This document shows positions 33,987 to 40,353 of a DNA stretch of 49,454 bases, one piece after another. The stretch lies in IMG/VR virus record IMGVR_UViG_3300001679_000056, positions 1 to 49,454 of that record, one strand, 5' to 3'. The first letter of the stretch is position 1, and the number at the start of each line of letters is the position of its first letter. Origin of the DNA: a virus. The position numbers and the translations under genes were made by a program. The notes beneath the pieces are model-generated. The model was not told the DNA's origin. It made no database searches and saw only the letters and a list, made by a program, of their open reading frames with translations.

Positions 33987-34979
33987 TTAAAATAAGATGT
34001 CTTGGTGCTTAACTGCCCAATCTGTAAACGCCTTGGTTGATGCTAAGTCTGGGTTCTTCCTCGCCGCATAACTGATGCTTAACACACTGAACTCTGGTGG
34101 CATACGTTCAGCATAAGTACAAACCCTACTGAAGTTAGACTCTGTTGCCCTCTCTGCAATTGCACCACTCAAAGCATACAGTGTTGATGGGTCTGTTGGT
34201 ACGTTAGCAGTTGTCGGATTAAGTATGATGTTGTCTGGATTAGGTAGGTTACGGTAGATACGAACAAACCCTACGAACTCTGCTGCAGCACCCTCACCGA
34301 CAGCACCTTTAAAGCATTCATACTCAGCCTCTGGTGGTACAACACCCAGTACATCACTGACACCCTCCACCCAACTTCTTGGTGTAGCATTCTGTTCCCT
34401 CTGTGGGTCAAAGTCATGCAGTAAGTTAGGTCTAAACCTAATGAACGATACCACCTCTGTGGCTACCCCTCGCTCTATTGCCCATGAACTCCAGTCATCA
34501 AGATGTGTATCAAGGTCAATGACTGTTTCCCTATTCCTAAGGTGAGATAGGACACGGTTAGCACCTGCTCTATCCGACTGCCTGTTACCAGTACTGATGA
34601 CTTGCCAACCACTAGGAAGTTTATGTCCATGTAACGACCGTGCTTGACAGATGTTAGCCAACACCTTCTGTAAATCTGCACCTGCTTGGTTTCTATCATC
34701 GAACAATAGTATCCCTTTATCGGGTGCTTTACCCTCTTGTGGAAACCACTCGGGTAATCGGTAAGTTAGACTATCTGTACCGTCCTTATCGGGGTACAGT
34801 ATCCCGAAGTCCTCAACCAACATAGTTGGCATATGTAACTCTACACATGGTATGTTCAGTTCTTTAGCCACTTGGTGTACTATGGTCGTCTTACCACCAC
34901 CTGGGCTACCCTCTATACATACCGTCCTTTGTTGTTTGTTTAACGACTTCAACGTGTCTTTCAGCAATGTTGCTCTCAT
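33987..34979 (-). CDS. MoxR/CobS-like AAA+ ATPase
   Basis: The 330-residue product has Walker A GSPGGGKT at 24-31, a Walker B segment ILLFDDRNQA at about 90-99, sensor 1 STGNRQ (N132) and a sensor-2-like PRSW (R201). The usual catalytic Glu after the Walker B Asp is Asp here (DD rather than DE), which may reduce hydrolysis. The family forms rings that act with VWA-domain partners to remodel proteins or insert metals. The VWA/peptidase gene and DUF3150-like gene follow. The start overlaps a small upstream gene by 4 bases. Confidence 0.7.
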   Translation of the reverse strand: MRATLLKDTLKSLNKQQRTVCIEGSPGGGKTTIVHQVAKELNIPCVELHMPTMLVEDFGILYPDKDGTDSLTYRLPEWFPQEGKAPDKGILLFDDRNQAGADLQKVLANICQARSLHGHKLPSGWQVISTGNRQSDRAGANRVLSHLRNRETVIDLDTHLDDWSSWAIERGVATEVVSFIRFRPNLLHDFDPQREQNATPRSWVEGVSDVLGVVPPEAEYECFKGAVGEGAAAEFVGFVRIYRNLPNPDNIILNPTTANVPTDPSTLYALSGAIAERATESNFSRVCTYAERMPPEFSVLSISYAARKNPDLASTKAFTDWAVKHQDILF

Positions 34980-35164
34980 ACATCTCCTTTCACATGATTA
35001 TATTTCTTATGGTCAGTGCCATATGACACCACCATTCCCACACCTCGGTGGTCTTTAGCCACCATCTTATTGTCAAATGACAGTGGTGTACCCTCAACGG
35101 TACATACCATCTGCCCCCCTTTCCCATACCGTAAACAGTACAATCTTAAAGGCTGTTTCTGCAT
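34976..35164 (-). CDS. Small early protein of unknown function
   Basis: The 62-residue product is basic, with LYCLRYGKGGQMVC and a His/Lys-rich C-terminus. It overlaps the AAA+ start and the end of the 132-residue frame upstream. No function can be assigned. Confidence 0.4.
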   Translation of the reverse strand: MQKQPLRLYCLRYGKGGQMVCTVEGTPLSFDNKMVAKDHRGVGMVVSYGTDHKKYNHVKGDV

Positions 35165-35520
35165 AACAACCCCCTCATTATCTGATGCTTAAGCAACTCA
35201 ACTAAGCCACTCTTAGCCATCGTAACTATACAACCATGAGGCACAACTCTAATGTTACCATCGGGTCTTAACTGTGCCTTATGCTTAACAGTAGTCCTGC
35301 TATAACTATCTTCATTCTCATACCACTGTTGTGTAATGGTAGAGTAAGCATACATAGGGAAGTGTCTGCCATAACTGTATACTACATACACCTCATCTTC
35401 AGCCGAAGTAAACAACCCCCTATGACTCCATCTCCCAAACGTGTTGTTACCATCGAATGGGATACGGTTAGTAACCTCTCTCGAGGCCTCCTTGTTAGCA
35501 ACCTTAACTATTGTAGCCAT
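35146..35520 (-). CDS. Small phage protein of DUF8033-like appearance
   Basis: From ATG 35520 (AGGGGATT site) the product has 124 residues; a longer frame to 35544 is less likely. A core VVYSYGRHFPMYAYSTIT, then W, N, SYSRTTVKHKAQ and a late PHGCIVTM are spaced as in small phage proteins I associate with DUF8033. Function is unknown. The ATG overlaps the previous stop (TAATG). Confidence 0.45.
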   Translation of the reverse strand: MATIVKVANKEASREVTNRIPFDGNNTFGRWSHRGLFTSAEDEVYVVYSYGRHFPMYAYSTITQQWYENEDSYSRTTVKHKAQLRPDGNIRVVPHGCIVTMAKSGLVELLKHQIMRGLLCRNSL

Positions 35521-35849
35521 TAATAATCCCCTTGAACAAGACATTTACGAATGATGCTGTTGTGTACTGTAACATCCTCATCAAACGCAGACTGCTTACC
35601 AACAGCATCAACCCACTGCTTCATATCCACTTCAATGGGACACTTAGCAAGGAAGAATGCGTTCAGTAAATCCTCAAGTGAATGCTGTACTGTTATCACA
35701 TCAGCAGTGTTGTAGTGTAACCAATCTTCTTTAGTCATAGTACCAAGGTTCTGTATTGCCCAGTTAACGGCATCCTCAGCAGTGTAGACACCATGAATGA
35801 TGGTATGGTTAGGTGTAGTTGACGGTGTACAGTCAATAAATAAGTTCAT
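35520..35849 (-). CDS. Early protein of unknown function
   Basis: The 109-residue product has an N-terminal strand with Cys and His (LFIDCTPSTTPNHTIIHG), helices with AEDAVNWAIQNLG and LLNAFFLAKCP, and an ending IRKCLVQGDY. No motif is recognised. It is translated just before the DUF8033-like gene. Confidence 0.45.
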   Translation of the reverse strand: MNLFIDCTPSTTPNHTIIHGVYTAEDAVNWAIQNLGTMTKEDWLHYNTADVITVQHSLEDLLNAFFLAKCPIEVDMKQWVDAVGKQSAFDEDVTVHNSIIRKCLVQGDY

Positions 35850-35908
35850 AATAGTTCCCCTATATAGTTGTTAGATAAGGTGTCATACAGACCACCCTAA
35901 AGTTGTTG

Positions 35909-36208
35909 TTAACCAAGTACTGTAACAGTTGGACGTGATGCAGTAGACCCTGCTTCCTTGGCTGGTAACATTGCCATGTATGGTGAGTTACCTCTACCAC
36001 TTAGTAAGACCGGTGCTAAGTCCTTTGCATTGTTATCCGGAGTAAAGAAGTTTAATTCAGCATCATGCTTCTTAGCGTAGCCTACCATTGCAGTATGTAA
36101 GTCTGTTACATTCTCTTGGTTAAACTTACCTGCTTCATTCGCTCTTACAGTGATTTTATTCTTAGTGTTTAAGATTACCTCTACGTTACCGTTGTATATT
36201 CTAGCCAT
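35909..36208 (-). CDS. First protein of the early arm, paralogue of the 37602 gene product
   Basis: The 99-residue product starts MARIYNGNVEVILNTKN and ends with RGNSPYMAMLPAKEAG. The same elements, G.V.(V/L)..NT...I.(V/L)(R/K) and (Y/S)GNP...LLP.K..GS, recur in the 97-residue protein at 37602, so the two are paralogues. AAGGAG sits before the ATG. It is the first gene read from the control region, so it may be the first early product. Function is unknown. Confidence 0.55.
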   Translation of the reverse strand: MARIYNGNVEVILNTKNKITVRANEAGKFNQENVTDLHTAMVGYAKKHDAELNFFTPDNNAKDLAPVLLSGRGNSPYMAMLPAKEAGSTASRPTVTVLG

Positions 36209-36250
36209 GATATATTCTCCTTAAATGATGGGTATCAACCCTTAGTTGTA

Positions 36251-36269
36251 AAGTTAGTAAACCTAACTT
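36251..36269. promoter_or_regulatory. Dyad AAGTTAG-5-CTAACTT
   Basis: Seven-base perfect arms with a five-base gap lie about 40 bases upstream of the first early gene start. The left arm overlaps the 36247 motif copy. It could be an operator or a leader hairpin. Confidence 0.4.
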
Positions 36270-36309
36270 CTTAAATGAAATTAAAGAGCCGAAGCCCTTA
36301 ACCTCGAAA

Positions 36310-36329
36310 TCAGTCTGCCACACGACTGA
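36310..36329. promoter_or_regulatory. Small hairpin in the early leader
   Basis: TCAGTC (36310-36315) pairs with GACTGA (36324-36329) around an eight-base loop. It lies in the more GC-rich part of the control region, about 100 bases from the first early gene. Confidence 0.3.
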
Positions 36330-36449
36330 CGAAAACGCAAACGCCGAGCAGTACATAGAGGAAGCGATGGGTTTAAATGTAACGTTTAATGGTTACTTTA
36401 CATCGTGCGCGCGAAATTTAAATGAGGAAATCGGTGTAAAGTTATGGAA

Positions 36450-36872
36450 ATAATCTACTTTTTATGTAAGGTTAGGTGAATAATCTATGTAACGTTAGCG
36501 ATTTAGATTAAAAAGTGCCTCGCTAGAGCCATTGGTATGACTGGGTTTACCAGAAATAATCTATAAAATCTACTTTATTTTTAGTAAAGAGACGCTAAAG
36601 AGTTGTAATGTAAAAGTTTACGTCAAGTTAATAATATTGATAAAAAAGTAAAAAAGTAGTGATTGTTGTATAAATAGTATAGATTATATAGATTATATAG
36701 ATTATTTATATATACAGAATTATATATTAACCTTATGGATTTCCTTTCGTAGCAATACTTGTATGGTATATGTAAAGTTTTAATAGTGTAAAGTTAGTAC
36801 AGTTATGAGGGTCTAAAAAAGGCAGAAAACAGGTGTATTATGGCAAGTGTCAAGTTAGATTATGTAGATTAT
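36450..36872. repeat. TAGATTAT iteron-like array in two orientations
   Basis: Eight exact copies of TAGATTAT occur. Three are reversed (36450, 36480, 36556) and five forward (36680, 36689, 36698, 36856, 36865). The three at 36679-36705 are in perfect 9-base tandem (ATAGATTAT). Reversed copies lie to the left and forward copies to the right of an AT-rich centre, which is an origin-like arrangement. Confidence 0.55.
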
Positions 36873-36975
36873 TTCTTGTAAGTCCTTGATTTATAACGAC
36901 TTTATAGGTGATTGTACAGTATGGTGTAACCTACTTAATACTTAACATCTATACTGCCTTGGTACTGAGGTATAA

Positions 36976-37002
36976 CCCCCCGAGCAATGGGGATTAGTTT
37001 TT
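36976..37002 (+). terminator. Possible plus-strand terminator
   Basis: CCCC at 36978-36981 can pair with GGGG at 36989-36992 around a seven-base loop, followed by ATTAGTTTTT. The stem is short, so this is weak. It would stop transcripts running right from the control region. Confidence 0.3.
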
Positions 37003-37010
37003 AAAAGAAA

Positions 37011-37044
37011 AAATAAACAAAAGAAAAACCCTGGTTTCCCAGGG
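37011..37044 (-). terminator. Strong intrinsic terminator of the small minus-strand operon
   Basis: On the minus strand CCCTGG (37044-37039) pairs with CCAGGG (37034-37029) around a GAAA loop, followed by a long T-rich run (TTTTTCTTTTGTTTATTTTTT). It ends the 37602-37056 operon before the origin-like region. Confidence 0.75.
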
Positions 37045-37055
37045 CTCTTAGTTAT

Positions 37056-37142
37056 TTAGTTAAACAATGTGAAGGCTGTGTATGCATATAAGACTATCAC
37101 TATGGCTGCGAATGTTATCGCTATGTTGACTATTGTATTCAT
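37056..37142 (-). CDS. 28-residue hydrophobic membrane peptide
   Basis: GGGAG lies 7 bases before the ATG. The peptide is nearly all hydrophobic (IVNIAITFAAIVIVLYAYTAF) and ends FN. It follows another tiny membrane gene with one base between stop and start, and ends just before a strong terminator. It looks like a real membrane peptide of unknown role. Confidence 0.55.
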   Translation of the reverse strand: MNTIVNIAITFAAIVIVLYAYTAFTLFN

Positions 37143-37143
37143 G

Positions 37144-37248
37144 TTATGCTCCCATTAGTAGTGCTAAGAATCCAAGTCCGAACAGCATAAATATAAATAG
37201 TACTTCCAATATGCGTTCGATTATTATCTCTTTTTGTTGCTTTGTCAT
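37144..37248 (-). CDS. 34-residue single-pass membrane protein
   Basis: GGAGAG before the ATG and coupling to the next small gene support this one. The peptide has a charged head (TKQQKEIIIER) and a hydrophobic segment (ILEVLFIFMLFGLGFLALLM) ending GA. It is transcribed after the 97-residue paralogue protein. No family is recognised. Confidence 0.55.
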   Translation of the reverse strand: MTKQQKEIIIERILEVLFIFMLFGLGFLALLMGA

Positions 37249-37308
37249 ATTACTCTCCATGTTATTGTTAGTAGGGCATTTCACCCTATACTTTGTTTTT
37301 TGTTGTTG

Positions 37309-37602
37309 TTAGTCTAGGACTTCAATCTTGCTAGTCTTAGAGCCTTGGGCTTTTGGAGGCAAGAGTGTTAGTCTTGGGTTTCCGTATCTATCAGCCATTA
37401 GGACTGCATCGACACCTCCATCTACCACGAAGAGAGACCATTTGTGCAAGGGAGCATTCATTGTTTTTGACAACTCCTGCATTCTCTCGTACAATGCAAC
37501 TGCCATAGTTGCGTCCCACTTACCGTCTACATCACGTTTTAATGCGATTTCGCCGTTGGTATTTTTTACTAGGCTTACCTTGCCTTCGAACGTTCTACTC
37601 AT
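37309..37602 (-). CDS. 97-residue protein, paralogue of the 36208 gene product
   Basis: The start is ATG 37602, with GGAG 6 bases upstream; a longer frame to 37632 runs through a leader hairpin and is unlikely. The protein (MSRTFEGKVSLVKNTNGEI at the start) shares the N-terminal strand pattern and the C-terminal YGNPRLTLLPPK element with the protein at 36208. It leads a short operon with two membrane peptides and a strong terminator. It is probably an early protein of unknown function. Confidence 0.55.
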   Translation of the reverse strand: MSRTFEGKVSLVKNTNGEIALKRDVDGKWDATMAVALYERMQELSKTMNAPLHKWSLFVVDGGVDAVLMADRYGNPRLTLLPPKAQGSKTSKIEVLD

Positions 37603-37625
37603 AATATCTCCTATTGAGTGGTTAT

Positions 37626-37650
37626 GAGCCACGAACCTATTCCGTGGCTC
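37626..37650 (-). promoter_or_regulatory. Hairpin in the leader of the 37602 gene
   Basis: GAGCCACG (37626-37633) pairs perfectly with CGTGGCTC (37643-37650). It is 8 base pairs with a nine-base loop, lying about 10 bases from the ribosome site of the 37602 gene. There is no T-run, so stability or regulation is likelier than termination. Confidence 0.45.
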
Positions 37651-37758
37651 GTTTATCTAGAAGCGAATGCTTTTTCGATGGTTAAAGACTGCCATACTTT
37701 TTTAAAAAACACAAACGGACTGCTATATCAAGGCTTTCACGCGTACATGGACACGGCA

Positions 37759-37794
37759 CGGGGGGGCACATGGACTAGATGTTTCGACCCCCCG
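37759..37794. other. GC-rich hairpin before the terminase genes, possible cos/pac element
   Basis: CGGGGGG (37759-37765) and CCCCCCG (37788-37794) form a perfect all-GC stem; the loop contains an inner ACAT/ATGT pair and CTAG. G7 and C6 runs stand out in this AT-rich genome. A packaging-start site next to terminase is one possibility; terminator-like insulation is another. Confidence 0.4.
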
Positions 37795-37890
37795 CCCCTT
37801 AATAAGTAAACCTCTCGTTACAAGACCCCAAAAAAGTAAAACTTTACACTGTCAAGTTAGCTAAAAAATTTCCCCCTATAAAAAAATTCC

Positions 37891-37899
37891 TGTTATAGT
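37891..37899 (+). promoter_or_regulatory. Extended -10 promoter at the terminase start
   Basis: TGTTATAGT reads as an extended -10 element (TGnTATAGT). The terminase ATG begins 7 bases after it, which is where a transcript would start, and no ribosome site or clear -35 box precedes that ATG. A leaderless message is possible. Confidence 0.4.
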
Positions 37900-37905
37900 A
37901 CGTTC

Positions 37906-38439
37906 ATGGATACATTACCGTTAAGACATACCAAGTGGTCGAATAGACTAGCCTTTGATATTGCACTGCTCTTAGAGAAAAGTGGCGAGACACTAGACGA
38001 AGTACTAGAACGCCATACTATTACTGCTAGTGAGATGTTGGTATTTAACGCAGACCCTATCTTCCGCATGAAAGTTGACGACTATCGAGAAGAAGTTAGG
38101 GAGAAAGGAATCACGTTCCGACTTAAGGCGCGTGCGCAGGCTGAAGAACTTTTAACTACATCATGGCAGTTAATACATTCCCCAGAAGTTTCGCCGGCGG
38201 TTAAGGCAGATTTAATTAAGTCAACGGTTAAATGGGGTAACCTTGAGCCTAAGAACAATGTTGCTGAAGTGGATACAAGTGGTGGTGTTAAGATTACGAT
38301 TAACCTTGGAAACAATAGCACGCCGCATGAAGCAACTGTTATCGAACATGACGATACAGGAGAATTAGCCGATGGACGAGACGGACGAGATGGAGTGTCA
38401 GACGCAGAATTTGCCGACACTGGAGCAGCTGCTCCGTAG
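37906..38439 (+). CDS. Terminase small subunit (TerS)-like
   Basis: The 177-residue product lies two genes before TerL. Helical segments TLDEVLERHTITASEM and GITFRLKARAQAEELL resemble the helix-turn-helix and oligomer core of small terminases, and an acidic/Gly-rich tail follows. It would recognise the packaging start and load TerL. No ribosome site precedes the ATG, see the promoter next to it. It shares its core with the next gene product and is thus one of a tandem pair. Confidence 0.65.
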   Translation: MDTLPLRHTKWSNRLAFDIALLLEKSGETLDEVLERHTITASEMLVFNADPIFRMKVDDYREEVREKGITFRLKARAQAEELLTTSWQLIHSPEVSPAVKADLIKSTVKWGNLEPKNNVAEVDTSGGVKITINLGNNSTPHEATVIEHDDTGELADGRDGRDGVSDAEFADTGAAAP

Positions 38440-38815
38440 ATTTAATACGACACATGATGAAATGCCGGCGGCGAAGTTTTTTTCGACGGCAGCGTATCAG
38501 GAGTTTGCAAGCGACTTAGTAGATTACGGGGTTTCGTTCCGTGTTAAACTATTGAAAAAGAAGAGGAGGCGTGATAGAGCACAGATAGTTGTGCTGTTAT
38601 TACAAGTTATTGATATGAGCCATGAGCACAGTGCAGAGACGGTAAACGCAGAAGAGGACATTGAGGACTACTTCCATCCGGATGAAGAGGTGGTGGATAT
38701 AATTGGTATGTGTCCGAGCTGTGGTGTGCTGATGGGGAATCATGAGTGGTGCAAACAATGTGGTGAGTCTACGCGCACACTGTATGACGGAGCGTATGAT
38801 GTCACACGACATTAA
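38372..38815 (+). CDS. TerS-like paralogue with a C-terminal zinc knuckle
   Basis: The 147-residue product aligns with the preceding TerS: TLEQLLRRFNTTHDEM against TLDEVLERHTITASEM, then G(I/V)(T/S)FR(L/V)K after a two-residue gap. A basic patch KKKRRRDR follows. The C-terminus has CPSCG and CKQCG, a four-cysteine zinc ribbon. It may be a second small terminase or a partner of TerL. GGAG lies 9 bases before the ATG. It overlaps TerS by 68 bases and TerL by 17. Confidence 0.6.
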   Translation: MDETDEMECQTQNLPTLEQLLRRFNTTHDEMPAAKFFSTAAYQEFASDLVDYGVSFRVKLLKKKRRRDRAQIVVLLLQVIDMSHEHSAETVNAEEDIEDYFHPDEEVVDIIGMCPSCGVLMGNHEWCKQCGESTRTLYDGAYDVTRH

Positions 38816-40184
38816 CTATACACCCCATAAAACGGGTAGAGACTTTATGATGAGTGATGCCAAGATGCGCACACTCATGGGACCTGTTGGTAGTGGCAAA
38901 TCGGTGACGTGCTGTTTTGAGATTGTCCGCAGGGCGACGATGCAGGAGCCCAACGAGCACGGGATACGTAAGACGCGTGCAGCTGTGGTGCGTGAGACTG
39001 CAAGGCAATTAGCGGATACAACGATTAAGACATTCCTCGACTGGTTCCCGGCGGGAGTGTGCGGGCGGTACATGCGCACGACCAAGACATATTTCCTGAA
39101 GCTAGGAGACGTGGAGTGTGAGGTGATGTTCCGAGCGCTGGACGACGCGGACGATGTTGCTAACCTTAACTCACTGGAGCTGACGTTCGCGTGGTTTAAT
39201 GAGTGCCGTGACATCCACCCTGACATTGTCGATGCGATGTCTAAACGTGTGGGGCGTTTCCCGAGTGCTAAAGATGGTGGGCCGAGCTGGCATGGAATGT
39301 GGGGTGATACGAACCCGCCGACTATGGATACGTGGTGGTATTACCAGATGGAGAAGATTGACCCGAAAGACGGGGTCAGTATAAACGACAATGGTTGGGA
39401 TGTATTCAGGCAGCCGAGCGGTCGTGAGGAAGGTGCGGAGAATATTGAGAACTTACCAGATGGATATTACAGCATACAGGGTAGGTCTGAAGAATATATA
39501 CGGGTGTATATCGATGGAGAGTATGGACTAAGTTCTGCTGGACAGCCAGTGTACAAGTACTTCCGCACCGACTATCACATGGCGAAGAAAAAGTTAGAGC
39601 AGATTTCTAATAGCGCAAGGCCTATCGTTATTGGTATGGACTTAGGGTTGACACCTGCTGCAGTCATCGGGCAGGTTGACCCAAGAGGCCGTGTGCTTAT
39701 ACTTGACGAAGCTGTCAGCTTTGACATGGGCATACAACGGTTCGTGCGTACAGTACTCAAGCCACTATTATATGAAAGATTTCCGGGTAGCTCCATAATG
39801 GTCATAGTAGACCCGGCGGGTGTCCAGCGGGCGCAGACCGATGAGCGCTCGGCGGTGGACATCATTAAGGCAGAAGGGATGAAGGTTAAACCTGCGAAGA
39901 CTAATAATATCTCAGCACGCCTTAACTCAGTGGATGAGTATTTGATGCGTCATGTTGACGGTGATACGGCATTCCTTGTTGACCCGAGGTGCACGCAGCT
40001 CAAGTCGGCAATGATGGGAGGTTATAGGTATCATAAGAAGAACGGTTCGATTGATAAGAACAAACATTCACATGTGGCAGAAGCGTTACAGTACCTGATG
40101 TTACACATCGGAAGTCAATCTGATGGTCAAATGTTGAACATGAAAAGAGCAGTAAAAAGAGTTGCTGCAGGCGGCTGGACCTGA
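38799..40184 (+). CDS. Terminase large subunit (TerL)
   Basis: From ATG 38799 (GGAG 6 bases upstream) the product is 461 residues; upstream ATGs at 38742 and 38784 are open but less likely. Walker A GPVGSGKS is at 28-35 and the Walker B/catalytic element WFNE at 132-135. The RNase H-like nuclease has D281 (VIGMDLGLT), D338 (VIVDPAG) and a late HSHVAEALQ. It would pump DNA and cut it with TerS. The DNA from about 38380 to 39580 looks richer in G+C than the rest of the genome. Confidence 0.85.
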   Translation: MSHDINYTPHKTGRDFMMSDAKMRTLMGPVGSGKSVTCCFEIVRRATMQEPNEHGIRKTRAAVVRETARQLADTTIKTFLDWFPAGVCGRYMRTTKTYFLKLGDVECEVMFRALDDADDVANLNSLELTFAWFNECRDIHPDIVDAMSKRVGRFPSAKDGGPSWHGMWGDTNPPTMDTWWYYQMEKIDPKDGVSINDNGWDVFRQPSGREEGAENIENLPDGYYSIQGRSEEYIRVYIDGEYGLSSAGQPVYKYFRTDYHMAKKKLEQISNSARPIVIGMDLGLTPAAVIGQVDPRGRVLILDEAVSFDMGIQRFVRTVLKPLLYERFPGSSIMVIVDPAGVQRAQTDERSAVDIIKAEGMKVKPAKTNNISARLNSVDEYLMRHVDGDTAFLVDPRCTQLKSAMMGGYRYHKKNGSIDKNKHSHVAEALQYLMLHIGSQSDGQMLNMKRAVKRVAAGGWT

Positions 40185-40190
40185 TATGAT

Positions 40191-40277
40191 ATGGGCGGGT
40201 GCGGTGTTACTCTCCTCTTCCACATTGTAGTTACGTGCCCACCTCCCCTAGTTGAGTCACCTCCTAGGGGACCTTAA
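40191..40277 (+). CDS. Very short possible peptide, 28 residues
   Basis: This frame fills most of the first half of the TerL-portal gap. It encodes a short hydrophobic stretch (VTLLFHIVVTC) then PPPLVESPPRGP. No clear ribosome site is present, and the same bases form a strong hairpin, so coding is uncertain. Confidence 0.2.
   Translation: MGGCGVTLLFHIVVTCPPPLVESPPRGP
40244..40271 (+). promoter_or_regulatory. Strong hairpin between TerL and portal genes
   Basis: TCCCCTAG (40244-40251) pairs perfectly with CTAGGGGA (40264-40271) around a twelve-base loop. It is followed by CCTTAATTAC, with no good T-run, so it may attenuate or protect RNA ends rather than fully stop transcription. Confidence 0.45.
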
Positions 40278-40310
40278 TTACTAAAAATATTACATATGCT
40301 AAATAAATCG

Positions 40311-40340
40311 TGTAAAAAGAAAACTATACAACCTTATAAT
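40311..40340 (+). promoter_or_regulatory. Possible promoter of the portal operon
   Basis: A perfect TATAAT is at 40335-40340, with a poor -35 (TGTAAA, 18-base spacer). It lies 14 bases before the portal ATG, and GGGGA supports that start. Weak evidence overall. Confidence 0.35.
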
Positions 40341-40353
40341 GGGGAAAATATAA

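Larger units (their letters stand above)
36247..36858 (+). repeat. TGTAAMGTTAG-type repeats
   Basis: Copies near this consensus begin at 36247, 36378, 36435, 36465, 36488, 36609, 36771, 36787 and 36848 on the plus strand (TGTMAVGTTAG with single-base changes or a one-base insertion) and at 36402 in reverse. A further copy and a reversed one lie at 37850-37860 and 37838-37848, before the terminase genes. Probably operator or origin sites for one DNA-binding protein. Confidence 0.5.
36209..37055. other. Control region, probable replication origin and divergent switch
   Basis: No credible gene was found in these 847 bases. They hold AT-rich DNA (36540-36720), repeated TAGATTAT and TGTAAMGTTAG motifs, several dyads, a likely plus-strand terminator near 36976 and a strong minus-strand terminator at 37011-37044. 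The region lies between the two divergent arms. This fits a replication origin plus regulatory sites, which is inference. Confidence 0.55.
37603..37905. other. Divergent promoter region between the 37602 and terminase genes
   Basis: This 303-base stretch has two hairpins, copies of the TGTCAAGTTAG motif and a dyad GTAAA-AC-TTTAC at 37836-37847, plus an extended -10 box next to the terminase start. A 63-codon plus-strand frame (37618-37809) crosses both hairpins and has no ribosome site, so it is not accepted as a gene. Confidence 0.5.

Noticed and set aside
36208-36354. Minus-strand frame of about 51 codons in the control region
   Set aside because: No ribosome site before its ATG, and its end overlaps the start of the better-supported 36208 gene.
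36290-36375. Possible tRNA or attachment site in the GC-richer patch
   Set aside because: The stems do not form a cloverleaf, there is no T-loop, and no integrase gene is present.
37618-37809. 63-codon plus-strand frame in the divergent region
   Set aside because: No ribosome site, and it crosses two hairpins, including the GC-rich one. It has no similarity to neighbours.
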